From positions 12,099 to 22,485 of the forward strand of contig DJPG01000113.1 in assembly GCA_002439735.1 (NCBI GenBank): a stretch of DNA of 10,387 bases. The letters are read 5' to 3'. Origin of the DNA: Firmicutes bacterium UBA6418 (GTDB taxonomy: Bacteria > Bacillota > Clostridia > Peptostreptococcales > Anaerovoracaceae). Position numbers and translations under genes: made by a program. Below the pieces are notes generated by a model. That model saw nothing but the letters and a program-made list of their open reading frames with translations. It was not told the DNA's origin and did not search any database. Positions 5,749 through 10,387 of this stretch are shown piece after piece. Numbering within the stretch: the stretch's first letter is position 1; each line of letters starts with the position of its first letter.

Positions 5749-7848
5749 TTACAGCGGCGCGGTCTGCTCCGCCAGCCAGTCCCGGACGTCCGTCTCCAAA
5801 AGCGGGGCCAATGTCTCATAGACCTGCCGATGGTAATCGTTCAGCCAGCAGAGCTCCACGTCCGTCAGTTCCTCGGTCAGGATCGCCTCCCGCTCGAACG
5901 GGCAGAACGTAATGGTTTCAAAGAAAAAGCGCTTTCGACTTGCGCCTGTGCCGCACGCCGCGCTTTTTTCGGCATGCGGTGCAGCCGCATGCGCGTCCGC
6001 CGCGTGCGGCTCTGTCCGCTCTGCCGCGCCTGCTGCCTGTTCCCGGCATAAGATCTCGTTTTCCAGCCGGATCCCGAATTCTCCGGTCAGATAAACCCCC
6101 GGCTCATTGCTGGTGATCATGCCCGGTACGATATGCGAAGCCTTGCCGCGCGGGCTGATGGTGTTCGGCCCCTCATGCACACTCAGCAGGTGGCCGACAC
6201 CATGGCCTGTCCCATGCAGATAGTCCAGGCCCTGCGCCTGCAGCAGCCCGCGCGTCATCTGATCCAAGTCAGCCCCGGTCGTTGTCTCGTCAAACACTGC
6301 GGTCGCCAAAGCAATATGGCTTCTCAGCACCGCGGTGTAACAATGCTTCATCTTTTCGGTCAGCGGTCCCAGCGCGATCGTTCTCGTAATATCCGTTGTC
6401 CCATCCGGATACTGGCCGCCGGAATCTACCAGCAGGAATCCTTCCGGCGTGAGCGGCACATCCGTCTCCGGCTTGGATTCATAATGCACGATCGCCCCAT
6501 GCGGACCATAGCCGGCGATCGTGTCAAAACTCAGATCATACGCACCCGCGCGGCGGCGTTCCTCTTCCAGCTGCGCCGCCGCCGACATCTCCGTCAGCGC
6601 TGCGCCGTTCGCGTCTTCTTCCGCTGTCGCTTTCGCGTATCCCGCTCCCGCCGGCAGTCCGTTTGCCTCACTGCCTGCCCGCGCTCCTTTTTCATCGCTG
6701 CCTGCCCGCACGGCCTGCAGGCGCTGCTTCAACCGGAACAAAAACCGCACCATCGCCGCGCCGTCCCGCACATGAGCACGGCGCGTGGCGGCGATCTCTG
6801 TTTCATTCTTGATCGCCTTCATCAGCATGCCCGGATCACCCCCTGACAATTTTTCAATCCTGCCCGGGATCGACGCCGCCATCCCGTAGCTGACACGGCT
6901 CTCATCCAGCAGCAGCCGACCCGGCGGCAGTTCTTTCAGATCTTCAAAAATGTAAAAATACGGCAAAATGCGCAGATTCCCCCCGTGATCACATTTTGCT
7001 GCATTTCCATCTCCATTTGACACCGTGTCCGGCAGCGCACCGGCAGCACCATCTGCACCTTCCCGCAAAGCCGCACGAAACAGCTCCGCCGCTTCCTCCG
7101 ACTCATTCAAGAGATAGACCCGCGTTTCCTGCGGCGTCAGCAGCAGGAACGCATAGAATACCGGCGTATGCGTGACATCCTGCGCCCGCAGATTCCAGAT
7201 CCACGCGATCTCCTCCAGCGACGTGATCAAATGATAATCCGCGCCCTGCTCCTGCATCGCCCGGCGGATCCGCCCCAGTTTCGACGCTGCGGATTCGCCT
7301 GTCACCTCTAGCGGCAGCGCGTAGAGCTTAGATGCCGTAAGCGGCGGTCTCTGCGGCCATACAAGACCGCAGAGGTCCAGATCCCAGCGCAGCGGAAAAC
7401 GTTCCTCCAACTGTCTGCCCAACTTCCGGTCCACGATACGCCCATCGAAGCCGACCGTCCGTGCGGTATGCGCGCTTTCCTCTTGCCCCGCAGCCGCCGC
7501 GCCGCTTTTCTGTCCGTTTTGCCCCGCGGCGTCAGCCTGCGGCAAGTGGCTTTGCAGCCACTCGACCAGCGTCGGTACACCGGCTGTTCCCTCGCGCATG
7601 AGCGTGATCCCGCTGCCTGCGAGCTGCGTCTCCGCCTGCAAAAAATACCTGCCGTCGGTCCACAGCGCCGCCGCGTCCGGTGTGACCGCCAGCGTTCCCG
7701 CAGACCCTGTAAATCCGGATAGATATTCCCGACATTTAAAGTAATCATTCACATACTCCGACCCATGAAAATCCGTAGTCGGCACGATCCAGGCGCCGAT
7801 CCCGTTTTCCCGCATCGCTTCCCTTAAAGCTGTAAGCTGTTCTCTCAT
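5749..7848 (-). CDS. pepP: Xaa-Pro aminopeptidase (aminopeptidase P, M24B) with Ala/Gly-rich insertions
   Basis: A cytosolic metallopeptidase that removes an N-terminal residue preceding proline. Order: creatinase N-terminal domain (~1-135), second creatinase-like domain (~160-335), M24 pita-bread catalytic domain (~345-600) and the M24 C-terminal segment (~640-695). All five metal ligands are present: D475, D486, H549 (GTGHGVGH), E582 (SNEPG) and E596 (RLENE). Long-form family members have about 590-600 residues; this has 699. The excess lies in four low-complexity stretches at about 105-130, 264-290, 379-418 and 603-637, which fall between conserved blocks, so the enzyme is probably active. 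The insert at 379-418 contains a 27-bp-offset direct repeat. GGAG lies 4 nt before the ATG. The nuclease gene is 105 nt upstream with no terminator between, so co-transcription is likely. Confidence 0.92.
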   Translation of the reverse strand: MREQLTALREAMRENGIGAWIVPTTDFHGSEYVNDYFKCREYLSGFTGSAGTLAVTPDAAALWTDGRYFLQAETQLAGSGITLMREGTAGVPTLVEWLQSHLPQADAAGQNGQKSGAAAAGQEESAHTARTVGFDGRIVDRKLGRQLEERFPLRWDLDLCGLVWPQRPPLTASKLYALPLEVTGESAASKLGRIRRAMQEQGADYHLITSLEEIAWIWNLRAQDVTHTPVFYAFLLLTPQETRVYLLNESEEAAELFRAALREGADGAAGALPDTVSNGDGNAAKCDHGGNLRILPYFYIFEDLKELPPGRLLLDESRVSYGMAASIPGRIEKLSGGDPGMLMKAIKNETEIAATRRAHVRDGAAMVRFLFRLKQRLQAVRAGSDEKGARAGSEANGLPAGAGYAKATAEEDANGAALTEMSAAAQLEEERRRAGAYDLSFDTIAGYGPHGAIVHYESKPETDVPLTPEGFLLVDSGGQYPDGTTDITRTIALGPLTEKMKHCYTAVLRSHIALATAVFDETTTGADLDQMTRGLLQAQGLDYLHGTGHGVGHLLSVHEGPNTISPRGKASHIVPGMITSNEPGVYLTGEFGIRLENEILCREQAAGAAERTEPHAADAHAAAPHAEKSAACGTGASRKRFFFETITFCPFEREAILTEELTDVELCWLNDYHRQVYETLAPLLETDVRDWLAEQTAPL
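5972..5992. repeat. Perfect 8-bp inverted repeat inside pepP insertion 4
   Basis: GCATGCGG (5972-5979) and CCGCATGC (5985-5992) flank TGCAG. It lies in the Ala/His-rich insert before the C-terminal segment of aminopeptidase P and could be a seed of slippage or expansion rather than a regulatory site. Confidence 0.4.
6671..6709. repeat. 12-bp direct repeat with 27-bp offset inside pepP insertion 3
   Basis: CTGCCTGCCCGC occurs at 6671-6682 and again at 6698-6709. The offset is nine codons, so the protein reads RAGSDEKGA then RAGSEANGL. This looks like a diverged tandem duplication and suggests that the insert grew by duplication. Confidence 0.6.
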
Positions 7849-7953
7849 TTTCTCCGCCTCTTTTCTATCGTTATCGGTTCTCCAAGTTCTCTGCTGTCAT
7901 TCCTTTTCCTTGCTTCCACTTTCTTGCTTCCGCGTCGTCACCCTGCCGCGTCA

Positions 7954-8694
7954 TCACTCTGCGCGCTGATTGTCGCCTGTCGCGTAGTCGATCTCCACAC
8001 CGGGCTGTACATTATAGACAAAGACATGGAATGACACGCTTTCGCCCGCGTCTTCCACCGACATGGCCTCCATCTCCACGCCGCTCGCCAGCAGGTTTTC
8101 TCCCTCGAAGACCGGGGTCACGCGATACAGCACGTGTCCATCCGTTTCCCACACATAATCAGCCACCTCGTTTTCATACGGGATCATATTTTCGTTCATA
8201 TAGCGCGTACCGGTGATCAGATTTCGTTCGTTCGCATTCTCGCCTGCCAGACTGTAAGCGATCAGGTGACAGCGATTGTACAGATATTTCGTTGTGATCA
8301 GATCGTCATAACGCACAGTCTGCCAGCCTGTCGGCCGGATCATGCCGATACTTTCGCGTTCCTCCGTCGGCATCAGTTCCCGGCAGACATTCGCGTAAGC
8401 GGTCCCGCACCTTCCCAGCCAATCCAGACTGCTGTAGGCCTCAAACGCTTCCGTTGTCAGCTCATCCGTTGTAAAACCGGGCTGATTCTTTGCCAGCTCG
8501 ATGACAGCCTCGCCGCTGTACGCCGGAATTTCAACCGCAGTCTGCGTTCGATCACCATCCGTATCCAATCCCAGCAGGCCTGCCGCCACACACAGCAGCA
8601 CCGCTGCCGCTGCTGCCAGTTTCTTGATCCTGCGCAGACTTCTGCCCATGCCGCCGCCTCGGTTCCGATTCCGGTATCCCGTCTTTCTTATCAT
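7954..8694 (-). CDS. Membrane-anchored or secreted DNA/RNA non-specific endonuclease
   Basis: A 246-residue protein with an Arg/Lys-rich N-terminus, one hydrophobic helix (about 26-43, LAAAAAVLLCVAAGLLGL) acting as signal or anchor, and a nuclease domain at about 85-230. The active site is YLYNRCHLIAYSLAGENANERNLITGTRYMN split over 137-167: H143 is the general base in NRCH (DRGH in the Serratia-type enzymes), and N154/N158 are the likely metal-site Asn. It resembles DNases of streptococcal and clostridial type acting outside the cell on extracellular DNA, for nutrient use, matrix turnover or DNA uptake. Start choice is uncertain: ATG 8694 follows an AAGGGG 12 nt upstream, while ATG 8649 has GAGG 8 nt upstream and still keeps the membrane helix. 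It has its own promoter and probably heads an operon with pepP. Confidence 0.85.
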   Translation of the reverse strand: MIRKTGYRNRNRGGGMGRSLRRIKKLAAAAAVLLCVAAGLLGLDTDGDRTQTAVEIPAYSGEAVIELAKNQPGFTTDELTTEAFEAYSSLDWLGRCGTAYANVCRELMPTEERESIGMIRPTGWQTVRYDDLITTKYLYNRCHLIAYSLAGENANERNLITGTRYMNENMIPYENEVADYVWETDGHVLYRVTPVFEGENLLASGVEMEAMSVEDAGESVSFHVFVYNVQPGVEIDYATGDNQRAE

Positions 8695-8740
8695 TCTCTC
8701 AGATCCCCTTTTCTGCCTCTTATGTATTGCTTGTATCCCT

Positions 8741-8768
8741 ATTATATACTATTTTTATATTCTGTGCA
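8741..8768 (-). promoter_or_regulatory. Promoter of the nuclease-pepP operon
   Basis: Minus-strand TGCACA (8763-8768), a 16-bp spacer and a perfect TATAAT (8741-8746). The leader would be about 40 nt. It abuts the broken 5' end of the plus-strand Rpn remnant. Confidence 0.55.
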
Positions 8769-8776
8769 TCGCCTGA

Positions 8777-9263
8777 CGAAACTTTTCCTGTATGAAAATC
8801 TGGGTGGTTTTCATTTTTTCCTTTGATCGACGAGCCGGTATATTTTTTCCGTTCCTGGGACGCTGAAAAGAACTTGCCGCTGGACGATTTTTCGTATAAA
8901 ATAGTCTTGAACGCAGCGTGTTCTCCGGAGAAAGTGCCGGAAGAACTGAAACCGCTCTACGGGTACTTAAACGACCCTAGGCAGAGCCAGGTTTCGCCGC
9001 TGACGCGCAGGATCGACGCGCGTGTCAAGAAGTTCAATACCGATGAATGGAGGCGCAAGTACATGACATTTGAGTACATGCTGAAAGAACGCGAGCGCAA
9101 AGGCCTGGAACAGGGTCGCGAACAAGGCCGCAATGAGGGACTTGCCGAGGGTGCTGCGCAGGAAAAGCGTGAGATCGCCAAGGCGATGAAGAAAAAGAAT
9201 ATGGATCTTTCTGTTATTCAAGAGCTTACTGCTCTGCCGATCGAGGAGATTGAAAAACTTTAA
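8777..9263 (+). pseudogene. Rpn-family nuclease/transposase remnant (5' truncated, frameshifted)
   Basis: The frame from 8823 to 9263 encodes 146 residues matching the C-terminal half of Rpn-type PD-(D/E)XK proteins: EPVYFFRSWD (the family has xPVYTF), YKIVLNAACSPEKVPEELK, a WRRKYMTFEYMLKE segment, then the Gln/Glu/Gly-rich coiled tail ERKGLEQGREQGRNEGLAEG and an EEIEKL end. It opens with TTG and no ribosome site. Just upstream in another frame (8792-8824) the codons read KIWVVFIFSFD, which resembles the family's VIFICTFD strand that normally directly precedes xPVYTF. So a frameshift lies at about 8820-8826, a stop sits at 8774, and the nuclease core with its D-(D/E)xK residues is missing. 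Rpn proteins promote RecA-independent recombination and often decay in genomes. Its stop codon is 6 bp from that of the converging gene. Confidence 0.75.
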
Positions 9264-9269
9264 TTCCCT

Positions 9270-9944
9270 TTACTCATTTTCCTCATCCGCAGGCTCTGCC
9301 GTAACCCCGTACAGCCGGTCGCGCTGCGCGCCGAGCGTCCGCGTCAGCAGCCCCAGGAAAAAACCAACCAGTACGGCGGCGATCACGGTTCCCAAGCCGA
9401 CGCTTCCCAGACTGTGCAGCATCCATACGCAGACCAGCGCCGAAATGCCTACCATACTGCAGTCGAAAGCGATCTTGACCTTTGCGATCTCGATCCCGCT
9501 CACCTGCGCCAGTGTCTGCATCGCGCCCTCGCCCGCGAGCGGCGGCAGATCTGCCGGGAGATAAAGAAAAATGCCGAACGCGATCAAAAACGCGCTCAAG
9601 GCCATCATCCCGAAGCGGAACACAAGGTTTTGCGTATCCGGCAGCAGAGAAAAAAGATAATTGCTGAACGTCGTATAATAGCCGAAGATCACCCCGATCG
9701 GCACCTGCAGCAGATTGATCAGCCGAAAATCCGCTCGCAGGATCAGAAGCTGCAAAACGACCAGTCCTATGTGGAACAGGATCGTCGCCTTTCCCATTTC
9801 GATGCCCCATACGCAGGTCATCGTATAAGGGATCGAGCTCACCGGCGAAACTCCCAGATCGGATTTTACCGATAAGGCGATCCCGATCGTCATAAGAAAC
9901 AAACCGATCAGATAGATCGGTATCCGGACTCTTAATTTTTTCAT
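9270..9944 (-). CDS. YczE/YitT-type integral membrane protein (DUF6198)
   Basis: A 224-residue polytopic membrane protein with about five to six helices (about 6-25, 45-67, 74-93, 107-129, 157-177, 180-203). The start RIPIYLIGLFLMTIGIALSV followed by DLGVSPVSSIPY is the hallmark of the YczE/YyaS family, and a second LAGEGAMQTLA loop repeats the pattern. No member has a firmly established substrate; a transport role is assumed. The frame can begin at GTG 9965, but that GTG is part of GTGAAGGAGG, and the AAGGAGG is the ribosome site of the ATG at 9944, so 9944 is chosen (spacing 11 nt). The gene has its own promoter and an unusually structured leader. The tail RTLGAQRDRLYGV is cytosolic and charged. 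Confidence 0.85.
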   Translation of the reverse strand: MKKLRVRIPIYLIGLFLMTIGIALSVKSDLGVSPVSSIPYTMTCVWGIEMGKATILFHIGLVVLQLLILRADFRLINLLQVPIGVIFGYYTTFSNYLFSLLPDTQNLVFRFGMMALSAFLIAFGIFLYLPADLPPLAGEGAMQTLAQVSGIEIAKVKIAFDCSMVGISALVCVWMLHSLGSVGLGTVIAAVLVGFFLGLLTRTLGAQRDRLYGVTAEPADEENE

Positions 9945-9989
9945 GATCCGATCAGCCTCCTTCACAAGTCATTCAAAATAGATCATCAC

Positions 9990-10014
9990 CGGAAATGTCA
10001 AAACGATATTTCCG
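9990..10014 (-). repeat. Second leader hairpin before the YczE-like gene
   Basis: CGGAAAT (9990-9996) and ATTTCCG (10008-10014) form a perfect 7-bp stem with an 11-nt loop, 46 nt before the start codon. It is downstream of the attenuator-like stem and could be an alternative RNA fold or a protein-binding operator. Confidence 0.4.
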
Positions 10015-10021
10015 AAATCAC

Positions 10022-10075
10022 AAAAAAAGAAACCAGCCGAACAGCATCGTCCCTCTACGCGTTCTATGCCGTCCG
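10022..10075 (-). promoter_or_regulatory. Attenuator-like hairpin in the leader of the YczE-like gene
   Basis: On the minus strand, the RNA segment CGGACGGCAU (10066-10075) pairs over 10 bp with AUGCUGUUCG (10038-10047), using two G-U pairs, around an 18-nt loop. Five bases later comes UUUCUUUUUUU (10022-10032). It begins about 5 nt after the predicted transcription start and lies about 80 nt before the coding start, as in transcription attenuators. It does not match a riboswitch class I can name. Confidence 0.4.
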
Positions 10076-10086
10076 CCCAAGTTCTG

Positions 10087-10115
10087 ATTATACCAAAAAA
10101 CGAGAGAAAATTCAA
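10087..10115 (-). promoter_or_regulatory. Promoter of the YczE-like gene
   Basis: Minus-strand TTGAAT (10110-10115), a 17-bp spacer and a perfect TATAAT (10087-10092). The -35 lies in the loop of the preceding terminator hairpin and the spacer in its distal arm, so terminator and promoter share DNA. The resulting leader is about 136 nt. Confidence 0.7.
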
Positions 10116-10133
10116 TCGCTTTTCCCTCGTTTT
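10097..10133 (-). terminator. Terminator of the right-hand histidine kinase transcript
   Basis: Arms 10097-10110 and 10120-10133 pair over 14 bp with one mismatch around a 9-nt loop; on the minus strand the stem ends in six T. It is about 100 nt past the stop codon of the kinase gene. Confidence 0.7.
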
Positions 10134-10234
10134 CTTATCTCAGTGTTTTCCTATTTGCCGTTCTGCCTGTTTCCAGTCACCACTTCGGTTACGCGGTCGA
10201 TGTAGTCACTTTCGATTCCGTATCGTTTTACACC

Positions 10235-10387
10235 TCAATTTGCTTTCAGCGGCAAGAACACACGGATTTCCGTGCCTTCGCCCGGCGTGCTTTCCAGTAC
10301 GATACGACCACCCAGATCCTGGACTGCATGCTTTACGATCGAAAGTCCCAGACCGGTGCCTCCCGACTCCTTGGAATGGCTCTTGTC
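10235..10387 (-). CDS. Sensor histidine kinase, C-terminal end (PhoR-like), cut by the window
   Basis: The last 50 codons of a HATPase_c domain are visible, entering from the right edge. DKSHSKESGGTGLGLSIVKH holds the end of the F box region and the G2 box (GGTGLGLSIVKH), followed by LGGRIVLESTPGEGTEIRVFLP, the closing strand pair. The KESGGTGLGLSIVKHAV pattern is close to PhoR/WalK-type kinases, which pair with PhoB/OmpR-type regulators; the regulator gene would lie outside the window, probably upstream. Stop TGA at 10235-10237. No truncation is seen in the visible part, and a terminator follows. It is not the source of the fragment at 5161-5277, whose last strands differ in sequence. Confidence 0.88.
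   Translation of the reverse strand, partial: DKSHSKESGGTGLGLSIVKHAVQDLGGRIVLESTPGEGTEIRVFLPLKAN

Noticed and set aside
6133..6846. Plus-strand open frame (237 codons) opposite aminopeptidase P.
   Set aside because: Composition is Arg/Ser/His-rich shadow sequence and the minus strand holds conserved M24 motifs over the same bases.
10154..10237. Open stretch in the kinase frame after its TGA stop (27 codons to a TAG) that reads like a peptide (GIESDYIDRVTEVV).
   Set aside because: An open run of 27 codons is expected by chance, there is no start or ribosome site, and the kinase C-terminus is already complete at LPLKAN.

Overview
The window reads as a chromosomal segment of a low-to-mid GC Bacillota, most likely a gut-type Clostridia relative. 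This rests on strong AGGAGG-type ribosome sites, sigma-A-like promoters with about 17-bp spacers, YfhO and CsbB-like envelope glycosylation proteins, a YczE-type membrane protein, an Rpn-family remnant and a clostridial-type orphan tyrosine recombinase. Genus cannot be told from sequence alone. Nearly all genes are on the minus strand; the only plus-strand coding sequence is a broken Rpn-type gene.

Layout, left to right. A hairpin with a T-run (1-30) closes off a neighbour outside the window. Then, all on the minus strand: an intact tyrosine recombinase (43-882); a GNRA-loop terminator; a TPR protein of the ST7-like type (1078-2016) with its own promoter; and a 728-codon chimeric reading frame (2144-4330) joining part of a YfhO-type GT-C membrane glycosyltransferase to a CsbB/GtrB-type GT2 that has lost its N-terminal catalytic motifs. 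A strong hairpin terminator and a four-copy, 11-bp-period direct repeat (4420-4459) follow. Next come an intact MntA-HepT antitoxin-toxin pair (4467-5079) with a good promoter, then a two-component locus collapsed by deletion: the receiver half of a response regulator (5228-5632) runs out of frame into the last ~38 codons of a histidine kinase (5161-5277). Upstream lie an aminopeptidase P with four Ala/Gly-rich insertions (5749-7848) and a membrane-anchored DNA/RNA non-specific nuclease (7954-8694), apparently one operon. A 5'-truncated, frameshifted Rpn gene (8777-9263, plus) converges on a YczE/YitT-like membrane protein (9270-9944). The window ends in the C-terminus of a PhoR-like histidine kinase (10235-10387).

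How they fit together (inference). RR, HK, YfhO and GT2 lie in one direction, and similar 11-bp-spaced TTCTTAA boxes stand before the RR gene and before the YfhO-GT2 frame. This suggests that an OmpR/PhoB-type regulator once controlled itself and an envelope-sugar module; in Bacillus and Listeria, CsbB/GtlA-like GT2 enzymes and YfhO/GtlB work together on teichoic-acid glycosylation. Three deletion-like junctions (about 4060, 2930 and 5270) have removed key parts of both enzymes and of the two-component pair while leaving the toxin-antitoxin genes between them intact. Either this is real gene decay around an addiction module, or the assembly has merged variants; read coverage across the three junctions would decide. 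The least explained regulatory region is the ~136-nt leader of the YczE-like gene, which holds an attenuator-like hairpin and whose promoter is built into the preceding terminator.
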